Assembly (NCBI GenBank): GCA_002408085.1
Contig: DHQL01000007.1
Span: 80,023-144,022, forward strand
Reading direction: 5' to 3'
Source: Spirochaeta sp. UBA5339
GTDB taxonomy: Bacteria > Spirochaetota > Spirochaetia > DSM-2461
Length of the DNA stretch: 64,000 bases
This document shows, piece by piece, positions 17,671 to 25,933 of this stretch. Both the position numbers and the translations under genes were made by a program. Numbering within the stretch: position 1 is the first letter of the stretch; the number at the start of each line of letters is the position of its first letter. Below the pieces are notes generated by a model that saw nothing but the letters and a program-made list of their open reading frames with translations, made no database searches and was not told where the DNA came from.

Positions 17671-19089
17671 CTATTTGCTCCTTCTGAATAGCTTCACTAC
17701 AGGATGGTTCAGAAGATTGTCCACCAGAACCCTCTTCCCGATCTTTGTAAATACCTCGGCATAGGTCGGGTATGGGTGGATCACCGAGGCCATCTTTGCA
17801 AAGTTCAGATTGGCGGTGCGCAGCAGCTGAGCCTCTCCGATCAGTTCTCCCGCCCTCTCTGCCAGGATGGACACTCCCAGAACCTTTCCCTTCCGGTTCA
17901 GAATTACCTTGATCATCCCGTCCTTCAGATCCTCGGTCCGTCCCCGATCCAGTTCTGTCAGGTCTGACTCATAGACCCGGATAGAGTCACCGTGCTTCTT
18001 CCGGGCTTCCTCTTCGGTCATACCGGCCCGGGCCATCTCGGGTTCTGTGAATGTTACCCAGGCGACATTCTCATAGCTGACCCTCCGCTTAACGGGCAGG
18101 ATGGCATTCTGGGTGGCCTGGATTCCCTGGACATTGGCCATATGGGAGAAGAGGTAGGGGCCAGCAACATCGCCTACGGCGTAGATATTCTTCCGGGAGG
18201 TTTGAAGTTTTTTGTTAACCTCAATTCCCTTTGCCGAGTAGGCAATTCCCGCCTCTTTCAGGCCGAGTCCCTCAACGTTGGCTCTGCGTCCGATGGCAAC
18301 CATCAGAGCCGCACCCTCAACACTTATCTTCTCTCCGCTCTGTTCGCAGGTCAGCCTGATTATTTTGCCGGAGTCCTCCAGCCCGGCTGAGTCCATTGAC
18401 TCTACCGACTCGGCTCTGGCTCCCAGAAGGAGATTAACTCCCTCGTCCCTCATGACTTTTTCAATTGCCAGGGAAAATTCTTTTTCCTCCCGTCCTGCCA
18501 GAACGGGAAGCATCTCTACCAGGGATACCTTTACCCCCAGACGGTTCATAGCCTGAGCCAGCTCGATACCGATGGGCCCCCCGCCGAGAACAATCATGGA
18601 CTCGGGAAGTTCTTCCAGGTTGAAAAGGCTCTCGTTGGTCAGATAGGGAACGCTGTCGATTCCCTTTATAGCGGGAACAAAGGGTGATGAGCCGGTAGAG
18701 ATAATATATTTCTTTCCCACCACTTCGGCGCCGTCCACAAGGAGAGTCTTCGAGTCTTTAAAGACCGCCTTGCCCTGCAGAAAATCGATTCCAGATTTTG
18801 CCAGAGCCTCGGGAGTTTCATGGGCGTAGATATTTTCACGCACCGAGCGGACGTAATCCATAACGGCTTTCCGGTCCGCCCTGTAACCATCGAATGCGGA
18901 CCTGACTGTATGGGCCTTTTTTGCCTCATGGATCAGGGCCTTGCTGGGAACACAGCCGGACCAGGTACACTCACCGCCGGGAAGGGCCTTGTCCACAAGG
19001 AGTACCTTCTTACCGAATCCCGCTGCTGTAACGGCGGAAGTAATTCCTCCGGAACCGGCTCCAATAACTACTATGTCATATTTATTCAT
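17671..19089 (-). CDS. FAD/NAD(P)-dependent pyridine nucleotide-disulfide oxidoreductase (dihydrolipoamide/mercuric reductase-like)
   Basis: A 472-residue class I flavin disulfide reductase. FAD-binding GAGSGG is at residues 10-15, the redox pair is C41-x4-C46 in CTWSGCVPSK, NAD(P)-binding GGGPIGIE is near 170, and the second FAD motif YAVGDVAG is near 305. The dimerisation domain ends with HPYPTYAE, giving the catalytic His-Glu pair. No lipoyl domain or 2-oxoacid dehydrogenase genes are nearby, so a stand-alone oxidoreductase for a small disulfide or electrophile is more likely than a PDH E3. AGGAGG lies upstream of the ATG. It is the first gene of the MarR operon. Confidence 0.9.
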   Translation of the reverse strand: MNKYDIVVIGAGSGGITSAVTAAGFGKKVLLVDKALPGGECTWSGCVPSKALIHEAKKAHTVRSAFDGYRADRKAVMDYVRSVRENIYAHETPEALAKSGIDFLQGKAVFKDSKTLLVDGAEVVGKKYIISTGSSPFVPAIKGIDSVPYLTNESLFNLEELPESMIVLGGGPIGIELAQAMNRLGVKVSLVEMLPVLAGREEKEFSLAIEKVMRDEGVNLLLGARAESVESMDSAGLEDSGKIIRLTCEQSGEKISVEGAALMVAIGRRANVEGLGLKEAGIAYSAKGIEVNKKLQTSRKNIYAVGDVAGPYLFSHMANVQGIQATQNAILPVKRRVSYENVAWVTFTEPEMARAGMTEEEARKKHGDSIRVYESDLTELDRGRTEDLKDGMIKVILNRKGKVLGVSILAERAGELIGEAQLLRTANLNFAKMASVIHPYPTYAEVFTKIGKRVLVDNLLNHPVVKLFRRSK

Positions 19090-19111
19090 TCCATACCTCC
19101 TGGAACTGTAT

Positions 19112-19158
19112 ATATTAAGCTTAATGATCGTGTAAGATCAATCGTGTTAGATCATTAA
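19112..19158 (-). promoter_or_regulatory. Promoter with nested operator repeats for the reductase-MarR operon
   Basis: Three overlapping symmetries are visible: ATTAAGCTTAAT, a perfect 12-bp palindrome (19114-19125); the inverted repeat TTAATGATC / GATCATTAA (19121-19129, 19150-19158); and two adjoining 14-bp direct copies of ATCGTGTWAGATCA (19127-19140, 19141-19154). A leftward promoter candidate, TTGATC (19141-19136), 18 bp, TAATAT (19117-19112), lies within them. This is the expected place for MarR autorepression. Confidence 0.6.
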
Positions 19159-19241
19159 TATCACTCAACAGGAAACAGGTCAACAGACAGGGAGTAAAAT
19201 TTAAAAAATAACTTCATATTTTTAAAATTCGGGTCAGATGG

Positions 19242-19247
19242 TATAAT
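19242..19247 (+). promoter_or_regulatory. -10 element of the TetR regulator gene
   Basis: A consensus TATAAT at 19242-19247 lies 16 bp before the preferred ATG at 19264. The region at -35 is AT-rich but has no good hexamer. Confidence 0.4.
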
Positions 19248-19263
19248 GCCCCGGGAGCAGTCG

Positions 19264-19824
19264 ATGGAACAGGATAAAGCAAAGCACAGATTGGCCGGGG
19301 CCGTTAAAAAACTGATGGAAAAGGCCTCTCTGGACAGCATAACCGTAACCAATATTGTCAAAGAGGCAGGTGTCACAAGGCAGACCTTCTACCGCCACTT
19401 CCGGGACAAGTATGATCTGGTGAACTGGTACTTTGATGTTCTGGCAGGTCAGTGCTTTGAGCAGATGGGTGTGACCCTCAGCCTGAGAGAGGGACTGATC
19501 CTGAAGTTTGACTTTATCCGCAGGGAGGCTGTTTTTTTTGCACAGGCCTTCAAGTCCTCTGACTATAACTCCATCGTACAGCATGACTATGAGTTTATTC
19601 TGGAGTTTTACAGCAATATCATCCGGAAACACATCCGTCGGGAGCTGGATGAGGATATCCGTTTTCTTCTGGAACTCTACTGTCACGGCTCCATCTCAAT
19701 GACATCCGACTGGGCCGTTACGGGAATGGATAAGAGCTCCGAGACCCTGGCCGACTGTTTTATCGAGGCCCTTCCCCCCAAACTGGCCCGTCTCCTCCTT
19801 CCTGAACTGCAGCAGCAAGTTTAG
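19264..19824 (+). CDS. TetR-family transcriptional regulator (DhaS-like)
   Basis: A 186-residue regulator. The N-terminal helix-turn-helix (SITVTNIVKEAGVTRQTFYRHFRDKYDL) is typical TetR. The C-terminal domain resembles the DhaS-type C-terminal region (PF14278 type), in which the protein acts with metabolic partners. ATG 19264 is chosen because GGGAG precedes it by 6 bp; the in-frame ATG at 19246 sits inside the -10 box and lacks a ribosome site. It is directly upstream of the FucO-like dehydrogenase gene, with an inverted repeat in the gap, so it probably controls that gene. Confidence 0.85.
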   Translation: MEQDKAKHRLAGAVKKLMEKASLDSITVTNIVKEAGVTRQTFYRHFRDKYDLVNWYFDVLAGQCFEQMGVTLSLREGLILKFDFIRREAVFFAQAFKSSDYNSIVQHDYEFILEFYSNIIRKHIRRELDEDIRFLLELYCHGSISMTSDWAVTGMDKSSETLADCFIEALPPKLARLLLPELQQQV

Positions 19825-19845
19825 GGTAAAAAAATATCGATAAAT

Positions 19846-19871
19846 AGTTACATATACTGTTATCTGTAACT
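19846..19871 (+). promoter_or_regulatory. Inverted repeat between TetR and FucO-like genes (candidate operator)
   Basis: A perfect 7-bp inverted repeat AGTTACA (19846-19852) / TGTAACT (19865-19871) has a 12-bp spacer. It covers a TATACT at 19853-19858. The 26-bp site is the right size for a TetR-family operator. Confidence 0.5.
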
Positions 19872-19930
19872 TGTGGAGCCTCTTTTTTGATCACAGAATA
19901 GAGTTAGAATACTCGAATAAGGATCAAAAA

Positions 19931-21079
19931 ATGGCGAACAGAATAACACTGAATGAAACTTCCTATCACGGAAAAGGGGCCATCAACAGCATAGTTGATG
20001 AGGTAAAATCAAGGGGCTGGAATAAGGCATTTATCTGCTCTGATCCCGATCTGATTAAATTCAAGGTTACCTCCAAAGTAACCGATGTGCTCGATGCCGC
20101 GGGCCTGGGATATGAGATCTTCTCCGATGTAAAACCCAATCCCCCCATTGAAAATGTTCTAAGCGGAGTAGAGGCCTACAAGAAGGCCGGGGCCGACTAT
20201 ATTATCGCTATCGGCGGCGGTTCGGCCATGGACACAGCCAAGGCCGTGGGAATCATTATCAAAAACCCCGAATTTGCCGATGTCCGCAGCCTTGAGGGTG
20301 TAGCGCCCACAAAGAACAAGACCGTTCCCATCATTGCCGTACCCACAACTGCCGGTACCGCCGCAGAGGTAACAATCAACTATGTTATCACCGACCTTGA
20401 GAAGAAGAGAAAGTTTGTCTGTGTCGACACAAACGATATTCCCGTTATCGCCTGTATCGATCCCGATATGATGATGAGCATGCCCGCAGGACTCTGCGCC
20501 TCTACCGGAATGGACGCCCTGACCCACGCCATCGAAGGCTACACAACCAAGGGGGCCTGGGAGATGACCGATATGATGCATCTCAAGGCCATCGAGATTA
20601 TCGGACGCTCTCTCAGAGATTCTGTTAAGGGTGATGCAAAGGCCCGTGAGGAGATGGCCCTGGGACAGTATATCGCTGGAATGGGATTCTCCAATGTGGG
20701 ACTGGGGATCGACCACTCCATGGCCCATACTCTTAGCGCCACCTACGACACACCCCACGGTGTGGCCTGTGCCATCCTTCTGCCCACGGTAATGGAGTAC
20801 AACGCTGAACACTCCGGTGACAAGTACAGAGAGATCGCCAAAGCCATGGGTGTTGAGGGAACCTGTGATATGAGTCAGGCCGAGTATAGAAAGGCCGCCA
20901 TCGATGCAGTGAAGTCCCTGTCAAAGGACATCGGTATTCCCCAGGATCTGAAGGATATTGTCAAGGAAGAGGACCTGGACTTTCTGGCCGACTCCGCCAT
21001 GGCCGATGCCTGCTGTCCCGGTAACCCCAGAGACGCCACAAAAGAGGATGTTCTCGGACTCTACCGCTCACTGATGTAA
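19931..21079 (+). CDS. fucO: Iron-dependent alcohol dehydrogenase, lactaldehyde reductase-like
   Basis: A 382-residue group III alcohol dehydrogenase. It has the NAD-binding GGGSAMDTAK, the family signature GMDALTHAIEGY, and GIDHSMAHTLSATYDTPHG with two of the metal-binding His residues; the Asp and first His ligands lie in the D-x-x-x-H of the previous motif. Length and motifs match E. coli FucO, which reduces L-lactaldehyde to 1,2-propanediol during fucose or rhamnose fermentation. ATG 19931 is chosen for its AAGGA 7 bp upstream; the frame is open to a TTG at 19871. Substrate is inferred. Fucosidases elsewhere in the window support it. Confidence 0.85.
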   Translation: MANRITLNETSYHGKGAINSIVDEVKSRGWNKAFICSDPDLIKFKVTSKVTDVLDAAGLGYEIFSDVKPNPPIENVLSGVEAYKKAGADYIIAIGGGSAMDTAKAVGIIIKNPEFADVRSLEGVAPTKNKTVPIIAVPTTAGTAAEVTINYVITDLEKKRKFVCVDTNDIPVIACIDPDMMMSMPAGLCASTGMDALTHAIEGYTTKGAWEMTDMMHLKAIEIIGRSLRDSVKGDAKAREEMALGQYIAGMGFSNVGLGIDHSMAHTLSATYDTPHGVACAILLPTVMEYNAEHSGDKYREIAKAMGVEGTCDMSQAEYRKAAIDAVKSLSKDIGIPQDLKDIVKEEDLDFLADSAMADACCPGNPRDATKEDVLGLYRSLM

Positions 21080-21092
21080 GTTGTTTTCTAAT

Positions 21093-21121
21093 CCCTGGAG
21101 GCGCTTCTGAGCCTACCAGGG
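21093..21121 (+). other. Hairpin between convergent genes
   Basis: CCCTGG-A-GGC pairs with GCC-T-A-CCAGGG around an 8-nt loop (one bulge). It spans the stop codon of the leftward SDR gene and has no T-run. It may help end or protect both transcripts. Confidence 0.35.
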
Positions 21122-21841
21122 GAGCTTGCTCTCCCTCCGGATCTGTATATGGTCCACCATACCGTTGCGGCAGTTCTGCAGCAGAAAGAGAACCCATGCG
21201 GCAATCTCTTCGGTCTGGATCAGCTCATCAGTATCAATATCCGGTCTTACCCCGCTGACCATCTGGGTATTCACTCCTCCGGGACTGATAACATGAACCC
21301 TGTAGCCCCTCTCCTGAAGCTCCCGGGCCATGGACTTGCTGAAGCCGATCAGTGCGTGTTTGCTCATGGTGTAGGCGGACTGAAGAGGATAACCCTGAGT
21401 GGCCACAACAGAGGCGATATTCACAACAGTTTTTATCTCTGATGCCTCCATCAGCGGCAGAAGCTGCTGTGTCAGAAAGTAGGGGCTCCGGGCGTTGATT
21501 GTCATAATCCTGTCCCAGTCCCCGGGACCGGTCTCCTCGATGGGAGCGGACAGGGCCTGACCTGCATTGTTGATCAGTACATCCAGACAGGGTACAAGGG
21601 CCTTTATCTCTTCGGCCAGTGAGAATACGGCCCCGGGGTCCGAGAAGTCGGCACAGAGGGCTGTTGCCTTTCCTCCACGACCTTCGATCTCTGCCTTGAG
21701 TTCTTCCAGGGCCTCCCTGCCGCGGCTGACCAGAATCAGCTCTGCACCGGTATCGGCGAGTTCAATTGCCAGGGTGTGTCCGATCCCCCTGGAGGCTCCG
21801 GTAATCAGTATATTTTTTCCATTCAGATCCCGTGTTGTCAT
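21113..21841 (-). CDS. Short-chain dehydrogenase/reductase
   Basis: A 242-residue classical SDR. The NAD(P)-binding TGASRGIG is near residue 15, NNAG near 90, catalytic Ser in NIASVVA near 142 and Y-x-x-x-K in SAYTMSKHA near 156. All catalytic residues are present, so it is an active NAD(P)H-dependent oxidoreductase. Fold and length resemble 3-oxoacyl-ACP reductase and sugar/polyol dehydrogenases; the substrate cannot be told. GGAG lies rather far (about 12 bp) from the ATG. It faces the FucO-like gene with 33 bp between them. Confidence 0.88.
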   Translation of the reverse strand: MTTRDLNGKNILITGASRGIGHTLAIELADTGAELILVSRGREALEELKAEIEGRGGKATALCADFSDPGAVFSLAEEIKALVPCLDVLINNAGQALSAPIEETGPGDWDRIMTINARSPYFLTQQLLPLMEASEIKTVVNIASVVATQGYPLQSAYTMSKHALIGFSKSMARELQERGYRVHVISPGGVNTQMVSGVRPDIDTDELIQTEEIAAWVLFLLQNCRNGMVDHIQIRRESKLPW

Positions 21842-22021
21842 ACTCTGTTATTACTCCTTTTTTCCGACATTTCCGTCGTTTTTCTTGTGCAGTCCGGTGG
21901 CCTGGGGGAATGCTAATAACGGCTCATTCGTTCTTTTTTTATTTTATTATTTTCTGTTCATTTTCTTATATACCAATTTTATAAAATGCTGTATGTTTTC
22001 CCGACAATTATTTGAGGTACT

Positions 22022-23377
22022 ATGACCAAAGATTTAACCAGTGGTAAAACACTTATACAGATATTAAACTTCTCTATACCCGTTCTCTTCGGGTACCTGT
22101 TTCAGCAGTTCTACAATGTTGTGGATACTATTATTGTCGGAAAGAGTCTCGGGGTTGAAGCCCTTGCCGCCGTAGGAGCGACGGGATCCGTAAACTTTCT
22201 GATTCTCGGTTTCTGTGTAGGACTCTGTTCGGGATTCGCCATACCCGTTGCCCAGAGCTTCGGTGCCCTGGATTACAGAAAGATGCGCCGCTTCCTCTAC
22301 AATGCTGAGATTCTGGCTGTGGGCTTTTCCGTTGCCGTTACCGCCCTTACTGTTATTTTCTGCAGACCCCTGCTTCAGATGATGCAGACACCCCCGGATA
22401 TAATCGACCGGGCTGTGCAGTACATCCTGATTATCTTCTGGGGTATCCCCTTTATTTTCCTCTTTAATATGGTGGCCAGCATCCTGAGGGCCGTGGGAGA
22501 CAGCCGTACACCCCTGTTTTTTCTTGTGGTCTCTTCGATCCTGAATATTGCGCTTGACCTGGTTTTTATTCTGGTCTTCCACTGGGATGTGGCCGGGGCA
22601 GCTCTGGCCACTGTGGTTTCCCAGGGTGCGGCGGGAGTTGTCTGTCTCTTCTATATGAAGAGGAAATTCGTCATTCTCAAACTGAACCATGAGGACAAGG
22701 TACCGGACAGAACTCTGATGAAGTCCCTCTGCGGAGCGGGGATTCCAATGGGACTCCAGTACTCCATTACCGCCATTGGCGCCGTGGTTCTTCAGTCCTC
22801 CCTCAATGCCCTGGGTGCCGCTGCAGTTGCCGCTGTTACTGCGGCACAGAGAATTCAGATGTTTTTCAATGCCCCCTATGATGCCCTTGGAACCACCATG
22901 GCCACATTTGGTGGGCAGAATGCCGGTGCCCGCAAGTGGGACCGTCTCAAGGAGGGGGTATTCAAGAGTTCTCTTCTGGGACTGATTTACTCCATAATCT
23001 CCCTGGGCATTATGATTCTCTTCGGCAGACATCTGGGAATGCTCTTTGTGGATGGAGGTGAAGCAGCCATTATCAGTGATATTCACAGATATCTGGTAAT
23101 CAACGGCTTCTTCTTCTTTCCCCTGGCCCTTGTCAATATCGTCCGCTTTATGATTCAGGGAATGGGATTCAGCTCCTTTGCCATTCTTTCGGGTGTTCTT
23201 GAGATGATAGGACGGGGAGCCGCAGCAGTATTCCTGGTTCCCGCCTTCGGCTTTGCAGGAGTTGCCCTTGCGGGGCCCCTGGCATGGATACTGGCGGATG
23301 TCTTCCTGATTCCAGCCTTCTACTACTGTCTGGGCCGTCTCAGACAGACTCCTGTCGAGGAACGCCTGGTCGCCTAG
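22022..23377 (+). CDS. MATE-family efflux transporter
   Basis: A 451-residue membrane protein with 12 predicted spans arranged as two homologous halves. N-terminal motifs are QQFYNVVDTIIVGKSLG and VGLCSGFAIPVAQSFGA; the second-half counterpart is MATFGGQNAGARKWDRLKEGV. These match the NorM/DinF (MatE) fold, which exports drugs or metabolites using Na+ or H+ gradients. GAGG lies 4 bp before the ATG. The upstream gap (21842-22021) is AT-rich and shows nothing else. No regulator is adjacent on the same strand. Confidence 0.92.
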   Translation: MTKDLTSGKTLIQILNFSIPVLFGYLFQQFYNVVDTIIVGKSLGVEALAAVGATGSVNFLILGFCVGLCSGFAIPVAQSFGALDYRKMRRFLYNAEILAVGFSVAVTALTVIFCRPLLQMMQTPPDIIDRAVQYILIIFWGIPFIFLFNMVASILRAVGDSRTPLFFLVVSSILNIALDLVFILVFHWDVAGAALATVVSQGAAGVVCLFYMKRKFVILKLNHEDKVPDRTLMKSLCGAGIPMGLQYSITAIGAVVLQSSLNALGAAAVAAVTAAQRIQMFFNAPYDALGTTMATFGGQNAGARKWDRLKEGVFKSSLLGLIYSIISLGIMILFGRHLGMLFVDGGEAAIISDIHRYLVINGFFFFPLALVNIVRFMIQGMGFSSFAILSGVLEMIGRGAAAVFLVPAFGFAGVALAGPLAWILADVFLIPAFYYCLGRLRQTPVEERLVA

Positions 23378-23454
23378 GCAATAGCCGGTCTTCAGGGGGC
23401 ATATTTACTTTCCTTCAATTTGGGGATATATGATTAAATTGATGGAGATCACTG

Positions 23455-24399
23455 GTGATGAAAACAACTGCCCCCGCCGGCGGGGATTTCAGAATTAAGC
23501 AGGAGGGATGGAGCGAGTCTCCCTGTTCCCTCTGTAACGGCACTCCCTGCTGCCGCAATCTGCCTCTGACTTCCTGTACTCTGGACAGCCGGCGGGACTT
23601 TATCTCTCTTCTCCTGGTATCCTCATACAGAGACATCTATCCCGCCCTGAAGGATTCGGGGGAGTGGATTATCTATCTGGGACGGAACTGCTCTTTTCAT
23701 GATCCGATCAGCGGAAAGTGCGGTATTCATGGCGCTCCTGATCAGAGTATGGTATGCAAGTCCTACGATGCCCACAGCTGCTGGTATATTGATGCCTTCA
23801 GAGGGGACAGCTCCAGAACAATGATCCCCTTCACCACGAATATGCTGGTCTGGTTTGAGAAAACATACAGTCTTATTGATAATCATTTTGACTGCGGCTG
23901 CGACTGGGATGAACTCTGCTGCAGGGCTGTTGGCAGGGAAGCGGGGCCGCAGAAACAAGCTGAGCTCCCAGTGCCGCCGGAGAGCAGAATGCTGAGCTTT
24001 GAAGAGAGCCGGAACGAGGAGTTCCTCTTTTTTCCTCCCTTCAGACGTCCTGAAAGGCGCAGTCACCTGGATCTGCTCCTCTTCCGCCTGGGATTTCCCG
24101 GAGTATCCCTGGCGGTCTCGGACAGCTGCTGGGCATTTCTGGTCAGAGATTCCATAGATCCGGAGGCTCTGGGACTGATCAGAAATGAGTATTATCCGGG
24201 TATTAACCCTGGAGACGGGGCTTTCAGTTTTGACAGTATTCGAAGAGAGCAGAATCCCTGGTCCAGTTCCGGTGAGGAGTGGCTCGTTCTGGAACGGGAT
24301 GAGCTGTATGCAATTACCGCCCTGTGCTCATTCAGCCCCGACGGAAGAATTACAGAATATCCCGATATCCGGGAGATTCAGGATATTCTCAGCCTGTAA
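23455..24399 (+). CDS. Cysteine-cluster (YkgJ-like, putative Zn/Fe-chelating) protein
   Basis: A 314-residue soluble protein. The N-terminus has C24-x2-C27-x4-CC (residues 32-33) and C41, then a second group in RNCSFHDPISGKCGIH and MVCKSYDAHSCW, and a later CGCDWDELCC. This matches the CxxCxxxxCC pattern of YkgJ-type (PF03692) proteins, whose function is not settled; metal binding is likely. The C-terminal 150 residues are not recognised. GTG 23455 and ATG 23458 are both possible; GGAGA lies 6 bp before the GTG. It is convergent with the DUF3943 gene. Confidence 0.72.
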   Translation: MMKTTAPAGGDFRIKQEGWSESPCSLCNGTPCCRNLPLTSCTLDSRRDFISLLLVSSYRDIYPALKDSGEWIIYLGRNCSFHDPISGKCGIHGAPDQSMVCKSYDAHSCWYIDAFRGDSSRTMIPFTTNMLVWFEKTYSLIDNHFDCGCDWDELCCRAVGREAGPQKQAELPVPPESRMLSFEESRNEEFLFFPPFRRPERRSHLDLLLFRLGFPGVSLAVSDSCWAFLVRDSIDPEALGLIRNEYYPGINPGDGAFSFDSIRREQNPWSSSGEEWLVLERDELYAITALCSFSPDGRITEYPDIREIQDILSL

Positions 24400-24403
24400 G
24401 CGC

Positions 24404-24448
24404 CTCCGGTTCAGGGTGAACCGGAGAGGGGAGTGTGAACCGGAGAGG
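24404..24448 (+). repeat. Hairpin with duplicated right arm between convergent genes
   Basis: CTCCGGTTCA (24404-24413) is complementary to TGAACCGGAG at 24417-24426 and again at 24436-24445. The 13-bp direct repeat TGAACCGGAGAGG occurs at 24417 and 24436. The left arm can pair with either copy. It may act as a terminator-like structure, although no T-run follows. Confidence 0.55.
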
Positions 24449-24457
24449 AGAGAACTG

Positions 24458-25933
24458 TTAAAATCTGAAACCGGCGGTCAGTTCAAACTTGTACATCAGT
24501 TCGTCAACAATAAGGTCATCGGTATCGCTGTAATCCTTATAGAAGCTCTCCTTGTGGTAGAGTGAGGTCTGGAAACCGGCGAACCATCTGTCTGTAAACA
24601 TGTACTTCATGGATATTGAGGACGCTCCCACCAGCTCTATTCCTCTGGAACCGTTTTCCGGGACAGAGCTGTCAATGATATGGAGGTTGTATGCTGTGTA
24701 CCCCAGATCGATATAGAGCCTGTCCTTTCTGACAAACTGCAGTCCCAGCTTCATATTGGCTCCCATGCTGAGGCTGTAGTTCCGGCGCTCATAGTCCGGA
24801 GCATTTCCGTCAACAATATCGTTGTATTTCAGAAAAATGATGTCACTGGCCCCCATGGGAACAAAGTTCAGGAAGAGTTTTGAGTTGAGGGTCCAGTTTT
24901 TTCCCAGAGGACCCGTTCTCTGCCAGCCCCCGCCGATGGCGTTGACTCCCAGGTTGAGAAAGCTGTTGTAGATAAAGTCGTAGTGCATATAGAAGCCGAG
25001 CTGGTTGCGTATGTCGATATTATCGCTGTAGAAGGTCCAGCCGTAGAGGTGACCCGCAGAGAAAAAGGTCAGAAAGAGCTGATCATTCAGATCAAAACCG
25101 GCTGTTGTTTTCATGCTGAACCAGTCGTAGGGAGCTCCATGGCCGTTCTTGATAAAGGGCGTATTGTATTCCAGATCCAGATTGTAATTGTATGAGACTC
25201 CCTGTGTGGTAAGACGATAATCACTGGGTCGGGGAAGAACACTGACATCGGCCAGAGAGTATCCGACGGCACCATAGCTGAATCCGTGGACATCACCCTT
25301 TTCGGGAGGTCTTCCCGGAAGGAGGGCGTGGTTTACAGTTGTCGCGGGAGACAGAAGGGTTGCCCCCACCCAGCGGCCTACGCCGGGATCTTCAATGCTT
25401 CCCTCTTCACCGTGAAGAATCACATCGGAAAGGCGGAAGAACATCTCTCCCACCGCAATACCGCCCATGGTAGTCACAATAAAGTCATTTACCGAGGGAG
25501 TTTCCGTCTCCATCAGAAGCTCCCAGGTGATACTTCCCAGGGCTGTAATAGATGCGGAGGCCCAGAAGTTGTTGCCAGATGTTCTGGCGGCAGAGTAGTA
25601 GACCGATCCCTGATAGGGATGACCTAGATGATTGACTATAAATTCATCCTGATCCCAGACCCAGGGATTGGACAGGTTGGTCCACATGGAATCCCAGGAT
25701 ATCATGCCGTAATCGGCCTGGCTGATATAGCGGTTAAAGCCCCAAAGGGCCACATTGGCAACCTGTGCCTCCATAAAACCCAGACCATAGAGGTAGAAAG
25801 GAGAGTAGTTGTCGAAGATGACTGTTTCATCATTCTCTTCCGCAGAGGGCTCTCCGGAAGCAGGTCCTTCAGCACTGAACACAGGGAATACCAGGGTAAA
25901 AAGAAGACCCAGAAGGATTAGTTTTCTTTTCAT
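24458..25933 (-). CDS. DUF3943 outer-membrane-type protein
   Basis: A 491-residue exported protein with signal peptide (residues 1 to ~20, ending VFSA). The central block contains NHLGHPYQGSVYYSAARTSGNNFW, then a Gly-rich LGSITWELLMETETPSVND and TTMGGIAVGEMFFRL; this arrangement fits DUF3943 (PF13084). The C-terminal half alternates hydrophobic and polar residues with aromatic belts and ends in LTAGFRF, the terminal Phe signal of outer membrane barrels. It overlaps the preceding barrel gene by 4 bp (ATGA), so the two are co-translated. The function of the family is unknown. Confidence 0.8.
   Translation of the reverse strand: MKRKLILLGLLFTLVFPVFSAEGPASGEPSAEENDETVIFDNYSPFYLYGLGFMEAQVANVALWGFNRYISQADYGMISWDSMWTNLSNPWVWDQDEFIVNHLGHPYQGSVYYSAARTSGNNFWASASITALGSITWELLMETETPSVNDFIVTTMGGIAVGEMFFRLSDVILHGEEGSIEDPGVGRWVGATLLSPATTVNHALLPGRPPEKGDVHGFSYGAVGYSLADVSVLPRPSDYRLTTQGVSYNYNLDLEYNTPFIKNGHGAPYDWFSMKTTAGFDLNDQLFLTFFSAGHLYGWTFYSDNIDIRNQLGFYMHYDFIYNSFLNLGVNAIGGGWQRTGPLGKNWTLNSKLFLNFVPMGASDIIFLKYNDIVDGNAPDYERRNYSLSMGANMKLGLQFVRKDRLYIDLGYTAYNLHIIDSSVPENGSRGIELVGASSISMKYMFTDRWFAGFQTSLYHKESFYKDYSDTDDLIVDELMYKFELTAGFRF

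Noticed and set aside
22064..23086. 340-codon leftward frame inside the MATE gene
   Set aside because: It is antisense to a clear membrane-transporter gene. The translated sequence is rich in polar residues with no domain, as expected for a shadow.
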